Shown here piece by piece: positions 46,701-54,889 of a stretch of 64,000 nucleotides of DNA. Numbering within the stretch: position 1 is the stretch's first letter; each line of letters starts with the position of its first letter. A program made the translations under genes and the position numbers. Source of the stretch: Syngnathus acus (taxonomy: Eukaryota > Chordata > Actinopteri > Syngnathiformes > Syngnathidae); contig NC_051090.1 in NCBI RefSeq assembly GCF_901709675.1, positions 3,159,342-3,223,341 on the forward strand. Reading direction: 5' to 3'. Under the pieces are notes generated by a model. That model did no database searches and was not told where the DNA came from. It saw only the letters and a program-made list of their open reading frames with translations.

Positions 46701-47951
46701 TAAATCTAGCTTCTTTTGAAAAAGTGGTCCCATCTCATGCAAATGAGCCACCCAGGGGAAGAAACAACAATCACAAAGACCAAAAGATTTTTTTTCTTTT
46801 TCAACAAACGGTGTGTGAGCCTCTGTGGCTCTGCCGCCCGCTCGTGTGCGCTAATCTTGCTGAGATGCACTAATCATGTCAGAGGCCTTCGGGCTAGCCT
46901 AGCGCTAATGAGCGTTAATGAAAACACGGGCCGACCGAGAGGAAATCAAAACACAGTGCTCTTAATGTTGGATAAACACAGGGGGCTGTGTTGGTTTGGA
47001 TGAACGTTTTCCCTTTTGGGCACAGAAGCCAGAATTTGGTAATTTAGAGTAAAGTGGGTAGTCGGAGGTAAAAAAAAAAAAAAAGTATGCTGAAAAGGCA
47101 GGACCAATTTTTTGTTGTATGTATGAGCCCTAAATGTTTGCTCCAAAGGCCTTGTGATAGTCTCATCCTCCTTACCTGCTTTTGATGTGGTCCGCCACGT
47201 CACATCGGGCCAGGACTTGAGTGCAGTGATCCTTGAAGGGGCAAACCACAGTCAGCTTGTCCAGCAGCTTGTGCACCAGCAGGCTGGGCTTCCTGCAGCT
47301 CTGCAGCATGAGCGGTGCGCGGCACACCGGACAGAAGTCGCTCTCCAGCAGGAAGCTGGTGAGGCACTCCTGACAGTAGGTGTGCCCGCAAGGCGTGTCC
47401 AACGGCCGGATGAGCGGCTGCAGGCAGATGTGGCACATCAGGTCGGTGTCCACCTCTTCTTTGTAAATGTATTCGTGGTTCTCCTCTAGCAGGTGGCTGT
47501 GGCCGCACGAGGCGCACAGGTCTTCTCGCGGCGACTGACGGCCTGAATCCAGCGAGGAAACGAGGGGAGGTGGCTCATCCTCCGTCGCCCCGGCAGGTTC
47601 CGGCTGCCCACTGAAAATGTTTCGGAGTCAAAGAATTAGAAGCCAGATTCATATCTTGCCAGCTTGCCTATTTTGCAACCTGTTGTTCATGTGGTCCTCC
47701 AGGTCACCAGGGTTCTGGTCTTGAGTCACAGCCACGTCGTCCAGCATTCTGTTCATCCGCAGACTACCTTCCTTGAAGTTCCGCGACAGGGGCTCGCGGC
47801 ACGTCGGGCAAAGGTTGCTCTCCAACGAGTAGCTGGCGAGACACGCCTGACAGTGGGTGTGTCCGCACGGCGAGTCTGACTCTCGGTCCAGCGGCTGCAG
47901 GCACGTTTGGCAAAAGGGGTCTTCGAGAGGCGGCGCCGAGGCCTCCGCCAT
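31642..47951 (-). CDS. lnx1: E3 ubiquitin-protein ligase LNX1, long isoform with an extra N-terminal RING
   Basis: Complete spliced gene of 849 codons. Exons: 47680-47951, 47176-47610, 37890-38137, 36916-37047, 34944-35152, 34470-34874, 33647-33781, 33409-33580, 32404-32650, 31836-31994, 31642-31777. All are GT-AG, with exit phases 2,2,1,1,0,0,0,1,2,2. Domains: RING A at residues 14-51; a CASC pair at 123-126; RING B at 150-187 followed by a TRAF-type zinc region; NPAF at 291-294; PDZ1 about 378-466; PDZ2 about 496-585; PDZ3 about 620-710; PDZ4 about 759-845; ends SWPGSLM. LNX1 ubiquitinates Numb and other PDZ/PTB partners in the cytoplasm. From memory, human p80 is 728 residues with one RING; the excess here is exon 1 plus its linker. 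The start ATG at 47951 has a strong context (ACAATGGCG). LNX2 is excluded mainly by the neighbouring scfd2 and by the p70 exon. Confidence 0.93.
31836..31994 (-). CDS. lnx1: lnx1 coding exon 10: PDZ4, first half
   Basis: Acceptor CCGCAG|GCACTT, donor ATAAG|GTAAGA, phase 2 in and 2 out. Encodes [27 protein letters not shown] and [14 protein letters not shown]. The correct frame differs from the longest open frame over this stretch; splice phase and homology decide it. Confidence 0.92.
31995..32403 (-). other. lnx1: lnx1 intron 9
   Basis: A 409-bp intron with AT-rich sequence and a GCTAA/TTAGC-rich patch near 32222-32250, part of a dispersed motif seen elsewhere in the window. No coding signal. 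Confidence 0.7.
32404..32650 (-). CDS. lnx1: lnx1 coding exon 9: PDZ3, second half, and linker
   Basis: Acceptor CCGCAG|GCGACA, donor CCCAG|GTTTGT, phase 1 in and 2 out. Encodes [32 protein letters not shown] and a Ser/Pro-rich linker ending [10 protein letters not shown], as in LNX1 before PDZ4. Confidence 0.92.
32651..33408 (-). promoter_or_regulatory. lnx1: lnx1 intron 8 with candidate conserved non-coding element
   Basis: The 758-bp intron separates two short PDZ3 exons. It contains an ATGCAAAT octamer-like site at about 32790 and a second ATGCA at about 33075. It also has several AATTAA/TAATTA homeodomain-type cores (about 33225-33250 and 33300) and long non-repetitive AT-rich sequence. 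This is the look of an enhancer-bearing intron, but conservation could not be tested. Confidence 0.3.
33409..33580 (-). CDS. lnx1: lnx1 coding exon 8: PDZ3, first half
   Basis: Acceptor CTCGTAG|GACCAG, donor CAAAG|GTAACA, phase 0 in and 1 out. Encodes [20 protein letters not shown] and [16 protein letters not shown]. The intron between it and exon 7 is only 66 bp. Confidence 0.92.
33647..33781 (-). CDS. lnx1: lnx1 coding exon 7: end of PDZ2 and PPPY-containing linker
   Basis: Acceptor CGCCAG|GCGAGC, donor CTG|GTCAGC, phase 0 in and 0 out. Encodes [14 protein letters not shown], then the linker [20 protein letters not shown]. The PPPY at residues 599-602 fits the PPxY consensus for WW domains; I do not recall it in the human linker. 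Confidence 0.9.
33782..34469 (-). other. lnx1: lnx1 intron 6
   Basis: A 688-bp non-coding intron. It begins with a short copy of the dispersed GTTAGC(A/G)TTAAGCTA motif (33850-33875). Nothing else recognised. Confidence 0.7.
34470..34874 (-). CDS. lnx1: lnx1 coding exon 6: end of PDZ1 and most of PDZ2
   Basis: Acceptor GATCAG|GTGAAC, donor ATACAG|GTTGGT, phase 0 in and 0 out. Encodes VNGIDISNV, a His/Pro-rich inter-PDZ linker, then PDZ2 with [20 protein letters not shown] and [23 protein letters not shown]-rich antisense ORF over it is a shadow. Confidence 0.93.
34944..35152 (-). CDS. lnx1: lnx1 coding exon 5: PDZ1, first half
   Basis: Acceptor CCTCAG|TGTTGG, donor CTCAAG|GTATCA, phase 1 in and 0 out. 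Encodes [14 protein letters not shown], the carboxylate-loop region [14 protein letters not shown] and [18 protein letters not shown]. Confidence 0.93.
35153..36915 (-). other. lnx1: lnx1 intron 4
   Basis: A 1.76-kb intron. It contains a short remnant (35941-35985) of a common teleost interspersed repeat. No exon seen. Confidence 0.7.
35941..35985. repeat. Short remnant of the same teleost repeat family
   Basis: CTGTGAGGCAGACGTTCTGA followed by CCACTTGTCCACCGTGTCG resembles the end segment of a common fish repeat (GTGAGGCAGACGTGCTAACC then CACTCGTCCACCGTGCC). Confidence 0.4.
36916..37047 (-). CDS. lnx1: lnx1 coding exon 4
   Basis: Acceptor TTCCAG|TGCGGA, donor AGGAG|GTACGG, phase 1 in and 1 out. 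Encodes the basic block [20 protein letters not shown] typical of LNX1, then an acidic tail ahead of PDZ1. Confidence 0.92.
37048..37889 (-). other. lnx1: lnx1 intron 3
   Basis: An 842-bp non-coding intron; no repeat or regulatory motif singled out. Confidence 0.7.
37890..38137 (-). CDS. lnx1: lnx1 coding exon 3: Numb-binding linker
   Basis: Acceptor TTAAG|GTGTAA, donor AAGA|GTGAGT, phase 2 in and 1 out. Encodes [17 protein letters not shown], an acidic/Ser-Thr stretch and [14 protein letters not shown]. The motif corresponding to the mammalian Numb-binding NPAY reads NPAF here (37963-37974). This exon is shared by both isoforms. Confidence 0.92.
43364..43717. mobile_element. Non-autonomous hAT-type DNA transposon with 8-bp TSD
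   Basis: Begins CAGGGTGTCAAACTCTGGCC and ends TTTGACACCCCTG, an imperfect terminal inverted repeat of the CAGGGGTGTCAAA type found in Charlie-like hAT elements. It is flanked on both sides by the identical 8-mer TAATAAAT (43356-43363 and 43718-43725), the target-site length expected for hAT. Internal GGCCCG(T/C)GGGCC-type and CAGCCCGCG segments also fit. At 354 bp it has no transposase. Lies in lnx1 intron 2, about 660 bp downstream (in lnx1 orientation) of exon 1b. Confidence 0.85.
43745..44045. repeat. Old copy of a high-copy teleost interspersed repeat
   Basis: Runs of sequence match, in order, a repeat common in fish genomes: GGTGAGCTGGA, GCTGATTGGGTGAGA, TTTGCCAGCCATTCGCAGG, CAATCAACAAACATTCATAG, AGAAACGCATGCAAA and a terminal segment. 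Strongly diverged, so old. The family name cannot be given without a library search. Confidence 0.5.
44381..44472 (-). CDS. lnx1: lnx1 alternative first exon 1b (p70-type isoform)
   Basis: Lies inside lnx1 intron 2. The ATG at 44472 (context GACCATGA) encodes 30 residues beginning [17 protein letters not shown] and ending HILYSE, then CT|GTGAGT. The phase-2 end joins exon 3 to give [12 protein letters not shown]. As I recall, the human p70 isoform has almost this same first exon joined at the same point. The result is a 644-residue protein without any RING, i.e. four PDZ domains plus the Numb-binding region. The N-terminus looks like a signal peptide (Lys, then ALLLLVL) and is followed by an N-Y-T sequon. 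Isoform assignment is firm; whether the N-terminus acts as a signal is not known from sequence. Confidence 0.88.
44475..44860. repeat. Pyrimidine tract then purine tract around the p70 leader
   Basis: Plus strand 44475-44690 is almost entirely C/T with CCTTCCCTTCCCTTCCC at its start; 44740-44850 switches to GAAGAAGAAGATG-type purine sequence. Such strand-biased tracts can adopt triplex structures and would lie in or near the 5' leader of the p70 transcript. Confidence 0.6.
44975..45025 (-). promoter_or_regulatory. lnx1: Candidate core promoter of the lnx1 p70 transcript
   Basis: About 530 bases upstream of the exon 1b ATG, the minus strand shows an ATTGG box (45021-45025) followed by TATAAG (45003-45008). 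This spacing would place a start near 44975. The intervening leader would be strongly purine-rich (plus-strand pyrimidine tract 44475-44690). The motif match is modest and a start closer to the ATG is possible. Confidence 0.3.
46440..46603. repeat. Two-copy direct tandem repeat, 82-bp unit
   Basis: Copies at 46440-46521 and 46522-46603, each starting GATAAACATGCTA and ending AAAGTTGTCAAA, differ at only about three positions. The unit is rich in GCTAAC/GCTAGC words. Recent duplication in lnx1 intron 2. Confidence 0.9.
47176..47610 (-). CDS. lnx1: lnx1 coding exon 2: canonical LNX1 RING and zinc region
   Basis: Codons 91-235, acceptor TTTTCAG|TGGGCA, donor AGCAG|GTAAGG. Encodes the LNX1 N-terminus: an acidic/proline linker, [20 protein letters not shown], then the RING with C150, C153, C165, H167, C170, C173, C184, C187, and the zinc region with [19 protein letters not shown]. 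There is no in-frame ATG before residue 149, so in this fish the canonical RING needs exon 1 (or another upstream exon) for initiation. Confidence 0.93.
47680..47951 (-). CDS. lnx1: lnx1 coding exon 1: extra RING finger
   Basis: Codons 1-90 plus two bases, donor AACAG|GTTGCA. The eight RING ligands are all present: C14, C17, C29, H31, C34, C37, C48, C51. The block [20 protein letters not shown] parallels [20 protein letters not shown] of exon 2. After the RING comes a tail ending DLEDHMNNR, matching the end of exon 2 (DVADHIKSR) but without its cysteines. Both exons end in phase 2. It has no counterpart in the human p80 protein as I remember it. Confidence 0.85.
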
Positions 47952-48019
47952 TGTGAGTCGAGGCTGAAACTCCGTTTAGATCCGATGAGGCGGACAGAAG
48001 TGGGACACATCGAAGTTAG
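47952..48019 (-). other. lnx1: lnx1 exon 1 5' UTR part and probable splice acceptor
   Basis: Upstream of the ATG at 47951 a pyrimidine stretch ending TTTTTCTAG (minus, AG at 48021-48020) is a good 3' splice site, so exon 1 probably starts at 48019 and is preceded by a non-coding exon. Within this leader an ATG at 48010 opens an 85-codon frame that overlaps the main start in another frame. Confidence 0.45.
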
Positions 48020-50063
48020 CTAGAAAAAGAATCAATCAAAGATGAAATGTTGAGTGGTTGACCAAAGTGGACCAACACCACATTAAGGAAGTGAACTCGA
48101 TACACAGCGTGAACACCAATAACCCAAAAGTATAAATCAATAATAACGGATTTACATCCAGAAACTTCTCATAACATGTACGCAGCTAGCATGCTAATTC
48201 TCTCTGTTGTGTTGCTACTCAGACTTACGTCATACAGAAAACAGGCCACGAGCAGATGGCTCAGTCAGACAAACGTCACCTTGGCAACGGGCATCTCGAT
48301 GGGGTTCCGACAACGGGATGCCATTCGGTTTCGGGACTTGTTTGCAACTTGTAGCGCCACATTGTCATCATTACACGTTCAACAGTCAACAAGGAAATGT
48401 ATCAACTGTCAAAATTACAGCTTTATTTGATGACGCGTAAAAAGGCCAAATAGGATTTTCCATTATTTGGATTCAATTGCTGCCAAATGTGCAAACGGGA
48501 TTCCGTCCAGATTGAACCTAAAAAGCTTTAAGCCCGCAGATCACGATATTTTTAGTTTAATCGTCACCGTGGAACGGATGACACACAACAAGAAATATTT
48601 TATTAAAAAAAAAATAAGAGGCATGCACATGGCGACACGCGTGCCTTCACAAAGCGCACACACCCCCACCGGTTGTTCAACTTGAACTCCCGACATTTAA
48701 TCAATAACTCAGCCCTCTAAGTAATCACACCTTGCTTTGTTTTGTTGATAACAAAAACGATGGAAAGGCTCTTGGCGTGACAGGCTCATGTTTCACTTTG
48801 TTTCGGAGCGTACACGTTTATGCTTCGCCCTCTTTCGTTGTGTGTGTGCTGTCTGGATAATTATTTCAGCCCAGATCATTCAAGTATTCTGCTCAAGTGG
48901 GAAAAAGCAACCACATATTTGTTTTTCTTAGGTTAACAGATCTGAGGCGGTGATCTGAAACACACAAGTTCATCGTGTTATGCCGTGTCAGCTCATTTCC
49001 ATTTTTCGACTGTTAACCAAAGTGGAGAGCAAAGAGCAATTAAGCCACACTTCACTTTGCTAAAATAGCAGCGGCGAGTACTTGGTGGTTAAGAGGTACA
49101 ATTTTCCATTGTTCTGGAGAAGTCGTTGGTATTTATGGTGCCCAGAAATTTCCCAGGGTGATGTGAAATGATGCGCAGATGTACGTAAACACAGGAAGCA
49201 GATAAGGACGCGGAAAAATGATGCTAACGAGGTGCCGTAAGCAGCTAGCATCTGAGATCAATGTGGAAACGCCTTCAAAATACAGAGCAAAACCAAAGTC
49301 CGTTGAAAATGCTTTTTTTTTTCTGCTAACTTGGCAGCGCATTTGACGGATGAGCGAGCAGCTCTCCTTGGACATGAAACTAAACATTTACCCGACGCAA
49401 CAAATTAACATCAGGCCTGCCAAAAGGCAATCAAGTCACTTTTTTGTTCAGGCATGTTGTTGAATCATAGAAAATTCCAGGAAGGTAGTTTTTTTTTTTT
49501 ACCAAACGCCCTCAGTCTGTCTAATTCCCAAACACGGTAAACCAGACTTGCCTCAACATGAAAATGCAGCGTTTTTTTTTTTTTTAAACGCGTGCGCCTG
49601 TCCCCAAATTTAGAGGCTTTAAAATGATACAAAAGGGCTTCAGGGAGGATTTCAAAGCAAGCACAGCCTGCCTGTCTATTCAGGTACGGAATGTAAAGGA
49701 ATGACTGCTTTGGGTGAACCTTTCAAGAACCTTAAAGTGATCAATGAAATCACAGCATTGTGTCGCAAACATGCACAATGTCAACATGAATAAAGCAAAC
49801 CAGAATCAGAAAGCATTTGGAACAACTTCAATCAACTTGTCTTGAATAGTAACACTTGTTGAGTTGGTGGAGGAAAAAAGAAATACTTACATGACTTCAT
49901 GAAGAGTGCAGTTCACCTGGACAGGTAGAATGTCGTAACACTAAACCGCAGAAGAATGGGACAGAAGGAGGGACTTTGTCCCCGTCCGCCCGAGTCGGTC
50001 GGGAAACTTTACCCCAGCAGGGCTGCTCTTCGGGGGAATTCTCCAACCTGCGAGGACGCTCAC
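48020..50063 (-). other. Region between lnx1 exon 1 and candidate leader exon
   Basis: Probable 5' intron of lnx1. Contains T runs and AT-rich sequence; no coding exon recognised. Confidence 0.45.
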
Positions 50064-50130
50064 CTGAGACAGGCCAAGGTGAATGTGAAACAGGAAGTGG
50101 CGGGGCAGACGGAGGTGTGGCGAGTGATAC
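50064..50130 (-). other. lnx1: Candidate non-coding first exon/promoter of lnx1
   Basis: Minus strand: a near-perfect donor CTCAG|GTGAGC ends at 50064. It is preceded by CACTTCCTG (an ETS-type site, 50092-50100 on the opposite strand as CAGGAAGTG). It would splice to the acceptor at 48020. A second donor-like CCAG|GTGAAC lies near 49917. No transcript evidence is available. Confidence 0.3.
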
Positions 50131-50450
50131 TGTAAAGGAAAAAAAAAAGTGAGTGAGTGAGAAACCGGACGAACTTGATCACCCAGCAGGGGACAGAGGG
50201 AAAAAAAAAAATGAAACAGAGGTGAACGTTTTGGTTAAACAACACCGAGAGATCAGCTTGGAAAACAGGAAAAGGAAGATTTTGTGGTGGTTTCAGATTT
50301 GATATAAAAAAAAGTGTATATAGCGACATTTTCTTTTAGAAAGAAAAATCATTATAACTTATACTTAAAAAAAAGTTCAACTTTCTCTCTTATTATTTGA
50401 ACATTCAGAATTCCTACTTAGGGTAATAACACCGATGCAATTTGTTAGCC

Positions 50451-50497
50451 CGTCTATGCTGATTTACATTGTTTGTTAGCATTAAGCTAAACCTGCA
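50451..50497. repeat. Dispersed TATGCTAATTTA motif, copy C
   Basis: CGTCTATGCTGATTTACATT, then GTTAGCATTAAGCTAAACC. Closest to copy A in its right half. Confidence 0.5.
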
Positions 50498-53400
50498 AGT
50501 CAAAGCAAAAACAAGGGACTGTCTTTAAAAATAATACAATACGACTATTTATTTTATTTATTAGAAATTGGTGGTTTTCCCCCAGTATGATGCTTAGGTT
50601 TCATTTGGAAGGTGAAGCACAATTGTCACATCTCACATGCGTTAATTACACCTCAGCTATTGTCTATTAATAGTCGCTGCTTATGGTCCAGCCTTTGTTT
50701 TCTATAGCTTTAAAAAAAATCGGGGTTTTTTTGTGTGTAAAGCTGACAACTAATTCTATTTGAAGATGTACTTTCCCTCTCTGGTCGTGACACCCTCGAA
50801 ACACATAACAAGCATTTAGGTGTGAGTCAGCCATTGACGCAAACACAGCTGAATCATGGCTGCAACAGAGCGGCGTGTTGTGGCAGTTTTTATGCAACAC
50901 ATACGGCTAGAGCAAAATATCCAATTTCAGTTTTTGATCAAGAATGTAACTCCTTTGTCTTTTATGATCTAATTTGCATAAACGAGGCGAGGTAATTTCA
51001 CTCCCGCTCCGTACGAATGGCTGTATTGAAGGATTCGTCAATCAGGTGGTGTCTACTTTTAACCCAGGGAGGAGTGTCAAAATTTTCGCACGAGATGTTT
51101 GTGAACACTCTCACGCGTGGGTAGCGCCACTTGTTTGGCAATTTGTCACCTGCCACGGTGAAGAAAAGGAGGGTATTTGTACCCGTGGGACAGGACAGAT
51201 GCTAAGTAAGATGGAGTGTCGGAAGCACCAAGAAGAGACGGGCGGTTATATCGAGATCCGTTTTTAAGCGTCCAACGGTGGTCGGAAGGCCTCGGGAGAG
51301 AGCTAACGACAGGCTGCAAATGAAGATGAATCCGGCTAATTTCTCGGGGTGTCAGAAACGCAGCTTTGATCGTGTAGCGTTGCCAGCTAGCCGCAGAAAA
51401 AAGGCAGACGATCCTTTTGAAATTTGGGGGGGTCATTCCCATGGCGCAGATGTTGAGACTCGTTGAGGTAAACAAGTTCGTCTGTCACCATGGTAACATA
51501 CTGCTAGCGCATCGTATTGACGTTCACCTCACTTTGGCGTGTTGCCGAGGCGAAGCGCGATTGTCCTCGATGGAACGGCGGCTTTTTCGAAGTCGGCCTG
51601 CTGAGTGAATTACGTCGCCGCCTTAGAAGTGAAGCATTACGCCTCGGGGTTCACTTTCGCAAAATGGCGAGGATCTGGAAACGAGCCACCTGGAGCGGAG
51701 ACTACAGACGACATGGACGTAAAAAATGGGACTGAAGGGATGCTTTGTTTTTTTGTTGAATGCTTTACAAATCTGCAAACACAGGCTAAGCGAACGCATT
51801 ACATTGTTATTTTGTTGTTCCTTCGTTAGTTCAATCCTGAAAGTCATACATTTTAATTGAATTTTTTTTTTTACTCAACTCAACTCTGATGGAATCATTC
51901 TTGATCTCACTCGTTAGCATCACCAGAGCATCGCAGCAGAAACAATCTTCCGTAACCTGAGGGCTTGGACTCAATAGGTAGCGCGGAGATTAGAATGAGA
52001 AGTGAACGATGGTGCAAATGTGCCTAATTACAGGAATGAAAACGGACGTGAGAGCCACTCAGGTGGCTTTTGTCCTCTCATCCTTCGCCCCCTCCTTGAC
52101 CTCCCCCGTGGCGGTTCTATGACGCCAAGCGAACATGGAGGATGGAAATGGAGGAGGGGGCTCAGACAGAAATAAACGCTGACCTATTATGAACGCGCTT
52201 GCAAAACACTAACTCAACTGCATTAACATAATCTCTTTGCTGTGTTTTACGGGATTATCATTTATAAAAAATCCAATGTTCCCTACTTGCCCTTTACTGT
52301 CAAATGAAGCAAAATCACTCAAGTGTATTCCAAATCTAATTAGCTGTGGTGGCTTCTGCAAAAAAAAAAAAGTGATGGCTCATATCTCAAAATAATCAAC
52401 CATCAATGCTGATTCTGAAGCCCCTGGGCAGATTAGATTACCATAGCAACATAGGGAATGAAATCTGATTGGATGAGAACAGTTCCTAAAGCTGTGCAGC
52501 CAAGAGAAGCACAATAAAAGGAAGTTGGGAATATTTTAATACAGAACAAATTCTAGAATTTAAGTTGTAAACATATTGTAGCGGAAAAGAAGGCCTTACT
52601 GGCTGGCTTTGACAGCCAACAACTGCTAAATAGGGTTTGTGACTAACTAAAACGGGCTTTAAAATGTGCGTTAATCCCATTTGTGGTGCTCCTAATGCTA
52701 AAAGACCGCATGCTAACGATGAAGCGGAAACGGAGACATAATGAAGTGGATCGATAAGTCGATTGAAGGAGAAAGGAGAAGGCGGTCATGTAAACCTGCT
52801 AACAGGCCGCCTGGGAGCTGCGCGCACACACATATTGCACACACGGCGCATTCAAAAGGAAGAGGATGACCTCATCTAAAAATGTGCAGTAGGAGTTGAC
52901 ATTATTCATTCCCTATGTGTCATTTTCGTCAAAGCGTCAGTTGTTATGCTAAATTATTCAAATGCTAACGGCTGACAGCGAGGGCGTTATGTAACATGGC
53001 GGGCGGAACAAATGGCGCGTGCACGCTATTGATTTGCGTGTGTGTAAATATAAGCGAATAATTAAAAATAATGAATCTCATTTTATTAGAATTAATTTAG
53101 TACGCTTTGTTTTGATTATTTGTACCTTTCATTGAATTACATAATGTAAAATTATTCTTAAATGAATTGGATTAGGAATTTAAAAAAAAAAAAATTTCCA
53201 CTTATGGCAACATCCAGGTCGGTTCCCAGGGCAACTGGCAGCGCCGCAAATTGATACACTAGCGAGCAGCGGCACACTATTTAGCGGTAATGAGCCTGTG
53301 ACTTTAAGGGACATCAATGAGTGCGGGTGCACCATCTCCATCCGGCACAGAGAAGGGGGCGCATCAATATTACTTACATGGACACTGACCTTTAACCGAG

Positions 53401-54860
53401 ACATTTTCCGGTGTCCGAGCCCAGCTGGCGCCGACGGCGTCGCTCCGGGGCCTCGCTGACACACCAACATCTGATGGAAAAACAAAGGCCAAAAAGCATA
53501 AGATGCAGAAATTAATATTTGAGTACTTACAGTCTACTCACACTGCCCCCTACAGGACTGGAGTGTGAGAGCAGCATCAAATGACAGCTTGTTTTGGGAA
53601 ATATTTGCACAGGTGCTTGTTGACATCATTGTGACAACTTTTCAGCGTCTTCTGCTGTAGTCAGAACTTCCTTCTATTACCACACCCTTACATAACACCC
53701 ACATGTATAGAATACAGTATATGTATGGAAATACGCTTCAACACGGGATTTTTTTCCTTCATGTCAGAGCTCACTTTGAAGACGACGTCGCGCCGCAATG
53801 CGACCCCGTGAGGCGGCATGCGTGGCGGAATGTTAAAAAGGCAATTTGGCTCAGTGCTTTTATTTAACGAGAAAAAATAAAATAAACAGGCCTTTTCATG
53901 GCGAGCTGTCCTTCAAACGGAACATTAGCAGTCTGCTGTGGTTGTAAAGCAAGATCCAGTCGCACAATGGAGGCAAGTCTTACTTTGAATCATGTAAAGT
54001 ATTCTAGCTTCATGCAGTGGGTATTTTAATTTCTTTAGTGCTGTCTTATGAAAAGAAACCGTGGCGTCAACGTAAACACAAGAGGTCACGCGGCAGGCTT
54101 GGCGGCGGCGCACGCTGACCCGCGGGGCGACCCGAAGGACGAAAGGTGCCGACCATCCATCACGGGCCCGACATGGCCAAGGTGAGCGCTTGTGACGGGG
54201 CCGCACGCCGAGAGGATGAGACGGACGGCGGCGAGAGACAGGGTCAAAGGTTAAAACTGTTCCCACAGTAGCAAGGGGGGCCAGGAGGGGTGGGCCTGTT
54301 GGTCATGTCGTTAACCCACTCGTGAAACGTGTGATTCGTTAGAAAGGAAAAGTATGTTTAGCTTGCGCGTTTTCAGAATTGCATGCTAGTATTTAAAAAA
54401 TGGGACTGTACCATTTTTGTATTCTAGCGGGGGGGGGTTATCATTATTCCTCGAGCAAAAAGTGAAAAATAATCATTAGTTAGCATAAGGGAAAATAAAG
54501 CAAGTTTTTTTTTTGTAAAGTTGTCAGAATGTCTCATCCTTGAGAAGTTACGGTAATTTATGGTCTATTTTTTTTTAGTTAGAAAAAATCTGTCAGACTT
54601 TTAATCCATTTTTTCCTGAGCAGAGAGCAAAAGTTGTGTTTCTTGTTTCGTGTCCTCATGTTCCCACTGTCACCTCGAATGCTGACCCCCTTCCCCCCCA
54701 TGTCCACCGCCCCCAACCTGCTCCATCAGATGAGAGCACTCCTGCAGTGTTGTGACTTTAAGGCAGGGCCGCTATCAGACGTTTCACCCCCGAGCGATCG
54801 ATGCCAACGTACCAGAGGGCTGTTTATCGCCTTCCTGCATGCTTCTTATCACCCGGACAA

Positions 54861-54889
54861 GGCGAGCGAGCAAGTGAGCGAGCGAGCGA
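54861..54889. repeat. GCGA-rich tetranucleotide array
   Basis: GGCGAGCGAGCAAGTGAGCG followed by AGCGAGCGA; an imperfect array. Confidence 0.85.

Larger units (their letters stand above)
38138..47175 (-). other. lnx1: lnx1 intron 2 (9 kb), host of the p70 exon
   Basis: Joins exon 2 to exon 3 in the long transcript and contains the alternative exon 1b (44381-44472) with its putative promoter. Also holds a hAT-type element (43364-43717), an adjacent old interspersed repeat (43745-44045), an 82-bp tandem duplication (46440-46603) and a poly-C run at 39268-39281. Confidence 0.8.

Noticed and set aside
47154-47489. 111-codon plus-strand ORF
   Set aside because: Antisense shadow of the canonical RING exon of lnx1.
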